Shown: in pieces, positions 20,414 to 29,920 of the stretch
Position numbering within the stretch: position 1 is the first letter of the stretch
Layout: each line of letters opens with the position of its first letter
Source: Bacteroides sp.
GTDB lineage: Bacteria; Bacteroidota; Bacteroidia; Bacteroidales; Bacteroidaceae
DNA: 64,000 bases
Reading direction: 5' to 3'
Assembly: GCA_020861095.1 (NCBI GenBank)
Contig: JAJBTC010000208.1
Coordinates: 25,556 to 89,555 of the forward strand
Program-made: the position numbers and the translations under genes
The notes under the pieces: generated by a model
What the model saw: only the letters and a program-made list of their open reading frames with translations
Told to the model about the DNA's origin: nothing
Database searches by the model: none

Positions 20414-21568
20414 ATGAAAACACTTACTTCCCAACGCGTGGCGGCTGTAGATGTCTTCCGCGCGCTCACGATGTTCCTGATGCTCTTTGTGAACGACATT
20501 CCCGGTCTGAAAAACATTCCCCACTGGCTGGAACATGCTGCATTTGACGAAGATATGCTTGGATTCTCAGACACCATCTTCCCGGCTTTCCTTTTCTGTA
20601 TGGGAATGTCCATCTCTTTCGCCGTACAAAACCGTTTCCGCAAAGGAGACAGCCTGTTGCAGGTGATCAGCCATATTTTCTGGCGCACGGTGGCACTGGT
20701 AGCCATGGGACTTTTCTCCCTCAACAGTGGCGGGGTACCGGGGCTTTCGCACCCATGGTTCTCCATCCTGATGGTGATCGGCTTCTTCCTGACCTGGGGC
20801 GTATATCCGCAGGTGGAAGGAACTAAAAAGTACCTTTTCACCGCGATGAAGGCTGCGGGTATGGCTATTCTGGCTTTTCTGGTCATCTACAAATATATAC
20901 AGGGAGTTCCCTTCCAGAAAAGCTGGTGGGGCATTCTGGGACTGATCGGCTGGACCTATGTGATCTGTGCCGCCGTGTATTTGTTTACCCGGGAAAGCCT
21001 GGTGAAAAACATGGCAGCCTGGTTGATCTTTGTGGTACTGATGCTGTTGAATCACAGCGGAAAGCTGCCACTTCCCTTCATTCCCAGTGATATGACACTC
21101 CATGCGTTTGGTATGTCGGGTGTGCTCACTTCACTGATCATGCAGAAATATGCCAACCGGGAACGTCCGCAAAGGTTCATCGGTATCCTGTGTGGCCTGG
21201 GAGTGGTGATGGTGTTAGCCGCTCTGGCTTCTCATCCCGTATGGATCATCTCCAAGATACAGGCTACTCCCAGTTGGTTCTTCTATTGTACAGCAGCCTT
21301 CTTCCCCTTGTTCGGCTTCTTCTACTGGCTGACCGATGTAAGAGGAAAGACCCATTGGTTCGATATCATCAAACCGGCCGGAACAGCTACGCTGACCTGC
21401 TATACTATCCCTTATGCCTGGTATGCCGTTCAGCGGTTATCAGGTCTGCACTACCCTGCGGTATGGGGAAGTGGTATACCGGGATTGCTGAAATCCGTGG
21501 TATTCTCCCTGGTGATCGTGGCCCTGACCGGTATCCTGGTACGGTTCAGGATCAAGCTCAAAGTATAA
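20414..21568 (+). CDS. DUF5009 integral membrane protein, acyltransferase-like
   Basis: A 384-residue polytopic protein with about ten hydrophobic helices. It starts RVAAVDVFRALTMFLMLFVN, the signature of the DUF5009 family related to heparan-alpha-glucosaminide N-acetyltransferase, and contains DTIFPAFLFCMGMSISFA. In the eukaryotic relative a membrane His takes the acetyl group from acetyl-CoA; here the substrate is unknown. It is divergent from the beta-glucan regulator, with its own promoter and terminator, so a link to the PUL is only positional. Confidence 0.85.
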   Translation: MKTLTSQRVAAVDVFRALTMFLMLFVNDIPGLKNIPHWLEHAAFDEDMLGFSDTIFPAFLFCMGMSISFAVQNRFRKGDSLLQVISHIFWRTVALVAMGLFSLNSGGVPGLSHPWFSILMVIGFFLTWGVYPQVEGTKKYLFTAMKAAGMAILAFLVIYKYIQGVPFQKSWWGILGLIGWTYVICAAVYLFTRESLVKNMAAWLIFVVLMLLNHSGKLPLPFIPSDMTLHAFGMSGVLTSLIMQKYANRERPQRFIGILCGLGVVMVLAALASHPVWIISKIQATPSWFFYCTAAFFPLFGFFYWLTDVRGKTHWFDIIKPAGTATLTCYTIPYAWYAVQRLSGLHYPAVWGSGIPGLLKSVVFSLVIVALTGILVRFRIKLKV

Positions 21569-21629
21569 AGGGATTTACGATTTACTGATTTACGATTTAC
21601 GATTGAAGTTACATATTTATACTTTCTTT

Positions 21630-21672
21630 ACACCGGACCTGAAGTTGATGCTGACAGATGCAGGTCCGGTGT
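21630..21672 (+). terminator. Rho-independent terminator after DUF5009 gene
   Basis: ACACCGGACCT pairs with AGGTCCGGTGT across a 21-base loop and is followed closely by six T. It lies 62 bases after the stop, beyond a TTTACGATT repeat patch. Confidence 0.8.
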
Positions 21673-21800
21673 AGTTTTTTCATATAAGAACCCTGTTATA
21701 GTTTTCTGATCTTACTTACTGTTCATGCTCTTACAGGAAGTACAAAATGTTATATCTCTTATTAGTAGGCTGTTTGATTTGGAAATTCCGGAAAAATGAT

Positions 21801-21808
21801 TATCTTTG
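21801..21808 (+). promoter_or_regulatory. -7 box TATCTTTG before the carboxypeptidase-regulatory-domain gene
   Basis: TATCTTTG with an upstream TTTGATTTGG at roughly -33 spacing; the gene starts 88 bases downstream. Confidence 0.6.
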
Positions 21809-21895
21809 AGAAAGTACAGAGTCTGCCCGGGAATACCGGGAAAAGATATCTGGAAGGTGATAAGAACAAACAGTATTCCTTAAAACCGCAGCCTT

Positions 21896-23152
21896 ATGAA
21901 ATCCCTGTCTTTCTTCTCAACAGTTGTTCTGTTCCTGGCGGTCTGTATGCTATCTCCGACAGTGCTCATGGCTCAGGAGTCGGAAAATTTAATTGTAATC
22001 AGTGGAGTGGTAAAAGATGCGCGCAACAAACGCACCCTGGAATATGTGAATGTAACCGTTCCGGGCAGCAATGTAGGAACCATAACCAACTCCGACGATG
22101 CTTTTACGCTGAAGATCCGTCCCGACATTCAAAAGGGCTCGATCGAGTTCTCTCACCTCGGTTATCAGACCCGTACCCTGGTAATCCCTGCCCCAGGCAA
22201 AGGAGATCAGGTATTTCTGCTCACACCCAATTCCGTCGTACTGAAGGAAGTGGTAGTATCGCCGGTGGATCCCCGCAAACTGGTGGAGCAGGCCATGCGA
22301 AAAAAAACGACCAACTACAACGGTCATCCTGCGATGCATACCGGATTCTACCGGGAAACGGCACAGAAACGGAGAAAATACATCTCTATTTCAGAAGCCA
22401 TAGTAGATGTGTATAAAACTCCGTATGCGGATGATATTTCCAAAGACCGTGTACGGGTATTCAAAGGCCGTCGCCTGCTCAGTCCCCGCCTGTCAGATAC
22501 ATTGGCGATCAAGCTGGTAGGAGGCCCTACCCAGGCATTGGTGATGGACATGGTGAAGAATCCGGACGTATTGCTCAGTCAGGAATACATGCCGTTTTAT
22601 GAATACGCGTTGGCAGATTATGTCACCATAGACGATCGCCTCCATTATGCCATACGGTTTACACCCCGCGTCAAACTGGAAGAGCCTCTCTACGAAGGCA
22701 CTCTTTATATTGACAGGGAGACACTTGCTATCACCCGTTGCGAATTTAATCTGGATATGCGCGACAAAAACAAGGTAACTCAGATGATCCTCCGCAGCAA
22801 ACCGCCCGGATTGGTATTCAAACCTTCCCATCTATCGTATCTGGTCACCTACCGTCAGGCAGACGGCAAGACCTATCTGAACTACATGCGGACGGAGATC
22901 AAATTCCGGTGTGACTGGAAGAAAAAATTCCTTTCTACCAGCTACACCGTGCTATCGGAAGTGGTATTGACAGACCGAACGGACAATCCGTTAGCCACTA
23001 TACCTACCCGGGAAGCTTTCCGGATGCATCATGTCCTATCGGATCGCGTCATGGACTTCTACGACGAGGATTTCTGGGAAGATTACAACATCATCGAACC
23101 TACAGAATCTTTGGAAAGTGCGGTGAAAAGGCTGAAAAAAGTGAATCTTTGA
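21896..23152 (+). CDS. Exported carboxypeptidase-like regulatory domain protein
   Basis: A 418-residue protein with signal peptide (ends VLMAQ). Residues ~32-115 form a carboxypeptidase-D regulatory-like beta-sandwich (VISGVVKDARNKRTLEYVNV, SHLGYQTRTLVI, VVLKEVVVSP), the same fold that precedes SusC plugs but without plug or barrel here. The remaining ~300 residues resemble the outer-membrane or periplasmic partner proteins of this class, with beta-rich segments such as EPLYEGTLYIDRETLAITRC. The function is unknown; an envelope role is likely. The ATG is chosen for the signal peptide. Confidence 0.78.
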   Translation: MKSLSFFSTVVLFLAVCMLSPTVLMAQESENLIVISGVVKDARNKRTLEYVNVTVPGSNVGTITNSDDAFTLKIRPDIQKGSIEFSHLGYQTRTLVIPAPGKGDQVFLLTPNSVVLKEVVVSPVDPRKLVEQAMRKKTTNYNGHPAMHTGFYRETAQKRRKYISISEAIVDVYKTPYADDISKDRVRVFKGRRLLSPRLSDTLAIKLVGGPTQALVMDMVKNPDVLLSQEYMPFYEYALADYVTIDDRLHYAIRFTPRVKLEEPLYEGTLYIDRETLAITRCEFNLDMRDKNKVTQMILRSKPPGLVFKPSHLSYLVTYRQADGKTYLNYMRTEIKFRCDWKKKFLSTSYTVLSEVVLTDRTDNPLATIPTREAFRMHHVLSDRVMDFYDEDFWEDYNIIEPTESLESAVKRLKKVNL

Positions 23153-23188
23153 CCACAGATCCTATCGGCGGAAATATCCGGGATAAAT

Positions 23189-24409
23189 TTACTGGTAGAT
23201 CAGTGTAGACAGATAATCCTCTGCAAACATCTCATTGGCTACCTCCCAGACCTCCTGGGGAGTAATGGCATCGATGCGCTTGAAAACCGCTTCGGGAGTT
23301 TCAAACTTATGGTAGTGCAAGAAAGTCTTGGCCATTCCCAGGGCATTGTTTTCGTTGTTATCGGAAGCCACTCCGATCTGTCCGATCAGTTGCTTTCTGG
23401 CAGCTGCCAGCTGCACAGGGGTCAGCGGTTTCTCTCTCAGACGACGCAATTCCCGGTAGACGAGACGGAGACAAAGATCCACATCCCCGGGAGCGGTCCC
23501 GAAATAGATGCAGAAAGCCCCGGTATCGGTATAAGAGGTCAGATTGGATTCTACATTGTAGACCAATCCGCGTCGTTCGCGTAGTTCCACATTCAGCCGA
23601 CTGTTCATCCCCGGCCCTCCCAGAATATTATTGAGCAGATAGAGCGTAGTCCGTTTATCTTCATACGCACTGTATCCCCGGCTACCGATCATCGTATGTG
23701 CCTGATGGGTATCTTTCCGCAGTATCTGTTTCTGAGGAATATATACTCCGGGAGCGGTACGCTGATAACTGATTTTCCCTTCCGGCAGATCGGAAAGGTA
23801 TTTCTCTGCCAGCCGTACAATGCGCCGGAAATCCAGATCGCCCCACACAAAGAAGATGGCATTGGCCGGCCGGTAAAAACGTCGGGTAAACGCCAGCACA
23901 TCTTCACTGCAGAAAGACTTTAATAGTCCAGGCTTTCCCAGGATATTCCTTCCCAGGGCATGTGCCGGGAAAATGAGCTCTTCAAAATCATCAAAGATCA
24001 GTTCGGCCGGATTGTCTTCATAGGAAGAGATCTCATCAATTACCACCTCTATTTCTTTCTCTAATTCATTTTGCGGGAAAACCGAATGAAATACAATGTC
24101 TGAAAGCAACTCAAAAGCCCGGTCGAAATGCTCTTTCAGAAAAGCCGAATAGACCACCGTCTCCTCTTTGTTGGTGTATGCGTTCAGATCGCCTCCCACA
24201 TGTTCCATGCGGTTCAGGATATGCCAGGCCCGGCGCCTGGAAGTACCTTTAAAAACCATATGTTCCACCAGATGAGCCATTCCCTGTTCCTGTTCTTCTT
24301 CATCCCGCGTACCGGCATCTATGGCAAATCCGCAGTAAGCGACTTTAGAAGAAGAAGGACGGTGGATAATTCTCATTCCGTTGGGTAAGGTATGTATCTG
24401 GCAATGCAT
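23189..24409 (-). CDS. M16 family zinc metallopeptidase
   Basis: The ATG at 24409 (MHCQIHTLPNGMRIIHRP) is the normal M16 start; the frame is open further upstream but without homology-like sequence. The inverted zinc motif is HLVEHMVFKGT, with the third ligand Glu in the downstream helix (EIEVVIDEISSYEDNP). The C-terminal half carries GGPGMNSRLNVELRERRGLVY. At 406 residues it is the short, single-unit form that works as a dimer, degrading peptides or processing proteins. It converges with the preceding gene and has a minus-strand TACTTTTG promoter box at 24450 to 24443. Confidence 0.92.
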   Translation of the reverse strand: MHCQIHTLPNGMRIIHRPSSSKVAYCGFAIDAGTRDEEEQEQGMAHLVEHMVFKGTSRRRAWHILNRMEHVGGDLNAYTNKEETVVYSAFLKEHFDRAFELLSDIVFHSVFPQNELEKEIEVVIDEISSYEDNPAELIFDDFEELIFPAHALGRNILGKPGLLKSFCSEDVLAFTRRFYRPANAIFFVWGDLDFRRIVRLAEKYLSDLPEGKISYQRTAPGVYIPQKQILRKDTHQAHTMIGSRGYSAYEDKRTTLYLLNNILGGPGMNSRLNVELRERRGLVYNVESNLTSYTDTGAFCIYFGTAPGDVDLCLRLVYRELRRLREKPLTPVQLAAARKQLIGQIGVASDNNENNALGMAKTFLHYHKFETPEAVFKRIDAITPQEVWEVANEMFAEDYLSTLIYQ

Positions 24410-24442
24410 GCTTTTTCCGATCTTTGAATAATTTTCAGGATG

Positions 24443-24450
24443 CAAAAGTA
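24443..24450 (-). promoter_or_regulatory. -7 box TACTTTTG for the M16 peptidase
   Basis: Read on the minus strand, 34 bases before the start codon. Matches the TAnnTTTG pattern. Confidence 0.55.
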
Positions 24451-24655
24451 CAATATTTAAATGACTTACCACGCATCGTCGACCAAAGGTTATCCGGGAG
24501 AAACAAATTCTCCGGGTTTTTGAAATCCATTCCTGCTTAGCTGAAAAAGAGACCCTGAAAAGGAGGAATTGTATTTTTGAGTAAATTTCATACAACCTTT
24601 TATTGCCATTTATAGAAAATTGCAGATATTTGTCTGGTGTAACACAAGTATTGGT

Positions 24656-25198
24656 ATGAGATCCATTGGTATTTTCTGCTCCGCCTCGGAAGGCATTGAC
24701 AAATTGTATGTTGACGCGACCCTCCTGCTGGGCCAATGGATCGGGTCTGAAGGGCTACGCTTAGTCTATGGAGGAGCCAATCTGGGACTTATGGAATGCA
24801 TCGCACAAGCTACCCGTCAAACGGGTGGTCAGGTGCTGGGAGTAATCCCCACTCTTCTGGAAGAAAAAGGACGGGTGAGTCGTTGCTGCCACCAGATCAT
24901 TCATACGAACGATCTGAGCGACCGGAAGGATATCCTGCTGCGTGAATCGGATGTCCTGGTAGCTCTGCCGGGTGGGCTGGGAACACTGGATGAGATTTTT
25001 CATGTGCTGGCCTCCGCGACGTTGGGATATCACAGCAAACGGCTGGTATTTTACAACATACACGGATTTTACGACAAACTGCTGGCTGCCCTGGACGAAA
25101 TGCGGGAGCGTTCTTTTGCCCGTAAACCCCTGTCAGACTATTACGATGTAGCACACACCTTCGAAGAACTTATATTGTTATTGAAACAACCTAATTGA
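24656..25198 (+). CDS. LOG family nucleotide 5'-monophosphate phosphoribohydrolase
   Basis: A 180-residue Rossmann-like protein from the ATG at 24656 (MRSIGIFCSAS). It has the LOG motifs YGGANLGLM and PGGLGTLDE, with the catalytic Arg/Glu in the second region. Members cleave the N-glycosidic bond of nucleoside monophosphates; cytokinin activation is the plant role, while in gut bacteria the natural substrate is unclear. It is followed after 10 bases by an SIS isomerase and then a PfkB kinase in an apparent operon. Confidence 0.88.
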   Translation: MRSIGIFCSASEGIDKLYVDATLLLGQWIGSEGLRLVYGGANLGLMECIAQATRQTGGQVLGVIPTLLEEKGRVSRCCHQIIHTNDLSDRKDILLRESDVLVALPGGLGTLDEIFHVLASATLGYHSKRLVFYNIHGFYDKLLAALDEMRERSFARKPLSDYYDVAHTFEELILLLKQPN

Positions 25199-25208
25199 AC
25201 GCGAACAA

Positions 25209-25814
25209 ATGATTGACTCGATTCGAGAACTCCTCCGCAAGGAGGCGGAAGCAGTAATGAATATCCCTGTCAACGATGGATATGAGAAAGCTGTAAACCT
25301 GATTGTGGAACAGATACACCGGAAAAAGGGGAAATTAGTTACCTCAGGTATGGGAAAAGCCGGACAGATTGCAATGAACATTGCTACCACTTTCTGCTCC
25401 ACAGGCATACCTGCCGTATTCCTGCATCCCAGTGAAGCGCAACACGGTGATCTGGGTGTCCTTCAGGAAAATGATGTCTTACTCCTTATCTCCAACTCCG
25501 GAAAAACGCGCGAGATCGTGGAGCTGACCCAACTGGCGCGAAACCTGAATTTCGATCTGAAATTCATCGTGATCACCGGCAATCCGGACAGCCCGCTTGC
25601 CCATGAGGCCAGTGTATGCCTGAGCACCGGGAAACCCGCTGAGGTATGTCTGCTGGGACTGACCCCTACGACCTCTACTACTGCCATGACAGTGATCGGA
25701 GACATTCTGGTGGTACAGACCATGGAACAGACCGGATTTTCCATTGAAGAATATTCCAAACGCCACCACGGAGGCTATCTTGGACAGAAATCCAGAAAAC
25801 TATGCGTAAAGTAA
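25209..25814 (+). CDS. SIS domain sugar-phosphate isomerase, KpsF/GutQ-like without CBS domains
   Basis: The 201-residue protein is essentially one SIS domain: VTSGMGKAGQIAMNIATTF, HPSEAQHGDLGVL and ISNSGKTREIVEL. These fit arabinose-5-phosphate isomerase (KdsD/KpsF) except that the C-terminal CBS pair of the long enzymes is missing, so it may equally be a hexulose-phosphate-type isomerase. Its stop overlaps the next gene, a PfkB kinase, by 13 bases, implying translational coupling and perhaps consecutive reactions on the same sugar phosphate. Confidence 0.85.
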   Translation: MIDSIRELLRKEAEAVMNIPVNDGYEKAVNLIVEQIHRKKGKLVTSGMGKAGQIAMNIATTFCSTGIPAVFLHPSEAQHGDLGVLQENDVLLLISNSGKTREIVELTQLARNLNFDLKFIVITGNPDSPLAHEASVCLSTGKPAEVCLLGLTPTTSTTAMTVIGDILVVQTMEQTGFSIEEYSKRHHGGYLGQKSRKLCVK

Positions 25815-26731
25815 TTGGTATCGGAGAAACCATTCTGGACATTATCTTTCAGAACGAACAACCCCTGGCCGCTGTGCCCGGAGGATCGGTCTTCAACGGC
25901 ATGATCTCTCTGGGACGTATGGGCATAGATGTTTGCTTCATCAGCGAGACAGGTAACGACCGGGTAGGTGAAAAGACCCTGGAATTTATGTGGGAAAACC
26001 AGGTATCCACAGCATATATGAGTGTCTTCCCCGATGGGAAATCTCCCGTTTCCCTGGCCTTTCTGGATGATAGCAACAATGCGGATTATGTATTCTACAA
26101 AGACTATCCCAGTCAGCGACTGGATGTGAGTTTTCCGAAGATTGAAGAAGACGACATTGTGGTGATCGGTTCCTATTTCGCGTTAAATCCGGTATTGAGA
26201 GACAAAGTGCTGGAATTGCTGGAAAAAGCACGTGCCGGCAAAGCCATTATCTATTACGATCCTAATTTCCGTAGTTCTCATAAAAATGAAGCCATCCGCC
26301 TGGCCTCTACCATTATTGAGAACCTGGAGTATGCCGATATTGTCAGAGGATCGGTAGAAGACTTCTTCTATATGTACGGATTCCATGATATAGACGAGGT
26401 ATATAAAGACAAGATAAAATTTTATTGTCCTGATTTTATTTGTACGGCCGGTTCGGAACAAATTGCGCTGCGCACACGTACAATAAGCAAAAACTATCCG
26501 ATAGAAACCATAGAAACGGTAAGTACCATAGGCGCAGGAGATAATTTCAATGCCGGTCTCATCTATGGATTGTTGAAGTATGGTATACGTTACCGCGATC
26601 TGGCGAACCTGAATGAAGGGATCTGGGATAAGCTGGTGCAATGTGGAAAAGATTTTGCGGCAGACGTATGCAAAGGGTATAGTAACTCTGTATCCCCGGA
26701 ATTCGTAGCAACCTACAAAGAGAGTAGGTAA
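25802..26731 (+). CDS. PfkB family carbohydrate kinase
   Basis: A 309-residue ribokinase-fold enzyme: N-terminal GIGETILDIIF and PGGSVFNGMISLGRMG, C-terminal active site STIGAGDNFNAGLIYG with the catalytic Asp. Such kinases phosphorylate sugars such as fructose, ribose or 2-keto-3-deoxygluconate; specificity is not readable here. It overlaps the SIS gene and is followed by a strong terminator. Confidence 0.9.
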   Translation: MRKVIGIGETILDIIFQNEQPLAAVPGGSVFNGMISLGRMGIDVCFISETGNDRVGEKTLEFMWENQVSTAYMSVFPDGKSPVSLAFLDDSNNADYVFYKDYPSQRLDVSFPKIEEDDIVVIGSYFALNPVLRDKVLELLEKARAGKAIIYYDPNFRSSHKNEAIRLASTIIENLEYADIVRGSVEDFFYMYGFHDIDEVYKDKIKFYCPDFICTAGSEQIALRTRTISKNYPIETIETVSTIGAGDNFNAGLIYGLLKYGIRYRDLANLNEGIWDKLVQCGKDFAADVCKGYSNSVSPEFVATYKESR

Positions 26732-26835
26732 GAGGAAGTCCTGTCAGGTAGGATGTTCTACATAAGGCTTATTTCTAAGTTGAAAACCATATAAAATAAA
26801 CTCATCTTATTTTTTGAATAAAGCATATATCAGAA

Positions 26836-26878
26836 TCAGGATGTTGTTGATGCAGGTATTGCATCAACAACATCCTGA
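26836..26878. terminator. Perfect 19-bp stem hairpin after the PfkB gene
   Basis: TCAGGATGTTGTTGATGCA pairs perfectly with its complement across GGTAT. It lies 104 bases after the kinase stop; the T run is weak, so it could also be a stable RNA 3' end. The rest of the ~480-base gap before the helicase is AT-rich without a gene. Confidence 0.65.
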
Positions 26879-27178
26879 TATTTGATATTCCATAAAAAAT
26901 GATTGCTTTTCCGGGACATTCTGCACCCCTGGCTTACAGTACTAAAAGATACTTTCATTTTTATATGCCGCGCCAGCCTCTTTGATAAACTCCTTTTTAC
27001 TCATTTTAAAAGCTTCCCCGATAATTATCCTCTATTCTCCATAATTTTTCCATTTTCTATTCCTTCATCTTTTATATTCCTCTCCAGATCTTTGCTTTTA
27101 TTTGTTCTTCAGACTCCTCTTTAAAGAATGATAATTTATTTTATCTGAGGAAATTATGAATAACTCACAACTTTATTG

Positions 27179-27186
27179 TATCTTTG
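27179..27186 (+). promoter_or_regulatory. -7 box TATCTTTG before the DEAD-box gene
   Basis: TATCTTTG 28 bases before the start codon, giving a very short leader. Confidence 0.6.
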
Positions 27187-27214
27187 CAGCCAATTATAAA
27201 GAGATACTACTATT

Positions 27215-29132
27215 TTGATGAAGAATTTTGAAGAGCTTGGCGTCTCTGTGGAGATACGCCGTGCAATTGAAGAAATGGGATATGAGAATCCCATGCCCGT
27301 ACAGGAAGAGGTTATACCGTATTTATTAGGAGAGAACAACGACATTGTCGCCCTGGCACAGACAGGTACCGGAAAAACCGCTGCATTCGGCCTCCCGCTT
27401 ATACAAAAGATCGATGTCAGGAACCGTGTTCCGCAATCCCTTATACTTTGTCCCACACGTGAACTTTGCCTGCAGATCGCAGGTGATCTGAGCGATTATT
27501 CCAAATATGTCGACGGCCTGAAGGTATTGCCTGTATATGGCGGATCTTCGATCGATAGCCAGATACGCAGCCTGAAACGGGGTGTACATATCATTGTAGC
27601 TACTCCGGGCCGCCTGATCGACCTGATGGAGCGTAAAACCGTATCCCTGGCCCAGGTGCACAACGTAGTACTGGATGAGGCGGACGAAATGCTGAATATG
27701 GGTTTTACAGACAGCATCAACGCCATCCTGGCGGGTGTACCTGAAGAGCGCAATACACTGCTCTTCTCGGCTACCATGAGCCCGGAGATTGCCCGCATCT
27801 CCAAGAACTATCTCAGAAATGCCAGAGAGATCACTATAGGACGTAAGAACGAGGGGAACAGCAATGTAAAGCATGTGGTCTATATGGTACATGCCAAAGA
27901 CAAATATGCTGCCCTGAAACGTATTGCTGATTACTATCCGCAGATCTATGGGATCATCTTCTGCCGCACCCGCAAAGAGACCCAGGAGATTGCCGACAAG
28001 CTGATGCAGGACGGATACAATGCTGACTCGTTGCATGGAGAATTGTCCCAGGCACAACGTGACGCGGTGATGCAAAAGTTCCGTATCCGCAACATACGCA
28101 TATTGGTAGCTACCGATGTAGCGGCCCGCGGACTGGATGTAGATGATCTGACCCATGTGATCAACTACGGTCTGCCCGATGATACGGAAAGTTATACCCA
28201 CCGTAGCGGACGTACCGGACGCGCCGGAAAGATAGGGACTTCCATTGCTATCATCAACCTGCGGGAGAAAGGTAAACTGCGGGAGATCGAACGCATCATC
28301 GGTAAGAAATTCCTTCCCGGCGAGATGCCTACCAGCCAGCAGATCTGTCAGAAACAGCTGATCAAAGTGATCGATGATCTGGAAAAGGTGAAAGTAAATG
28401 AAGAAGAGATCAATGAGTTCATGCCGGAGATCTATCGCAAACTGGAATGGCTCAGCAAGGAAGACCTGATCAAACGGGTAGCTTCTGTAGAGTTTAATCG
28501 TTTTCTGGAATATTACAGAGACCGTGGAGACATTGAGACTCCAACTGATAGCCGGGAACGCAGAGGACGTGATGGTCGTGAGGATAGTCGCTCCCCCCCG
28601 GAAAGCACAGTCGGGATTTACGCGGCTGTTTATCAATCTGGGAAAGACTGATAACTTTTATCCGCAGGAGTTGATCGAACTCCTTAACCGTAACACCTCA
28701 TGCCGGGTAGAACTGGGCAAGATCGACCTGATGAAAAGTTTCTCTTTCTTTGAAGTAGAGGAAAAACAGGCACAATCTGTAGTGAAAGCGCTCAATCAGG
28801 CCAAATTCAACAACCGCAAAGTAGTGGTGGAGATTGCAGGCGAAGAAATTAACGACAACCGCCCCCGGGGAAGAAAACCCTCTCCTACCAGCGGACGGAG
28901 CGGAAGCTACGGAAATTCCGCAGGCAAAAGCCGATATGCTTCTTCCGAAAAACCAGCCTCCACTTACCCTAAGTCCAAAGACAGTAAGAAAAAGCCCAGT
29001 CGCGAAGAGAGAGGATACACTACGGAAAGAGGTCCTAAAAAACAAAACGACTGGAAGCAGTTTTTCAATCAATCGGAACCGGATTTCAGTGAAGAAGGAT
29101 GGGCACGCCGGAAACCTAAAAAGGGAAAATAA
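27215..29132 (+). CDS. DEAD-box RNA helicase with DbpA-type RNA-binding domain, frameshifted
   Basis: Helicase core motifs are complete: Q motif (NPMPVQEE), AQTGTGKT, PTRELCLQIA, DEADEML, SAT, IIFCRTRKETQE, VATDVAARGLDV and HRSGRTGRAG. After residue ~455 the frame breaks at seven C (28593-28599): as written it ends within 20 residues, but six C would continue SPRKAQSGFTRLFINLGKTD into a DbpA-like RNA-binding domain and a basic Gly/Arg/Lys tail ending RRKPKKGK at 29132. The rejoined protein (~638 residues) is the usual length for Bacteroidales enzymes that remodel ribosomal RNA. The start is set by the promoter and first Met. Confidence 0.9.
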
Positions 29133-29920
29133 GAAAATTGCCCGCCAGCAATCTTTATAGAAGGATGGCAGAAAACCATAGGCTGTAGCCACATAGATTT
29201 TTACTTTTTAGAATCTAACCGTTTGCAACCTTTTTAAATGAATGAGAATATTTCCAGGTCTTTGGACGCGGTCGACCGGCAGTTCAGCACTTGAGAATAT
29301 CCTCATTTTTATATATGGGAACCTCCTTTCCTGTTTATATCTGTTTTTCGTTTACTTCGTTCCGGAAATAATCCTGCTGAAAAAATTAGAAACCTCTTAT
29401 ATTGCCCTTACAGACTTGCTGCGTATTCCCCTCCCTGTATATGAAACGAAGTCTTGTATACTTCACGTATTTCCACACTCTTTTCCCATCAGAGGAAAAT
29501 ATTCTATTCTACAGATATTACCGGAATTTCAGAAGTTATTTATTTATTAAAAATAGATACACAATACGAGGATAATCCGATAGAAACCATCAAAAAGACA
29601 GTATGCTATCCTATTATTCTTCATTTTAACACATTCAAATAACTCTTCAAAGTCTCTCTGAAAAAGCAGGATTTACCTATTTATCTCCTACCCTCACTAC
29701 TTTTCCTCTTTTTGATCCTTACTCAATCATTCCTGCAATAAATGTGATAAGGGAAATACAGGATACAGAATTCCTTCCGAAGGAAATAGAAAAAGAAACC
29801 ATAAGAAAATGACAAGTGAACCGTGTCTTTAGAAAAACGTATCCAAGTAAATCTACCGGAAAATAACAATCTTTCCCGAAAAGCTGTACCTTTGCAGCCG
29901 TTTGAATGATAGGTATCCAC
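29133..29920. promoter_or_regulatory. Long AT-rich gap with promoter for the EamA gene
   Basis: No credible gene in nearly 800 bases. Near its right end TACCTTTG (29887-29894) fits the -7 box 27 bases before the transporter start. The remainder holds no strong inverted repeat that I could find. Confidence 0.45.

Noticed and set aside
28560..28620. Programmed frameshift in the helicase
   Set aside because: The break lies in a C run with no downstream stem seen, and unrelated genes in the window show the same type of break.
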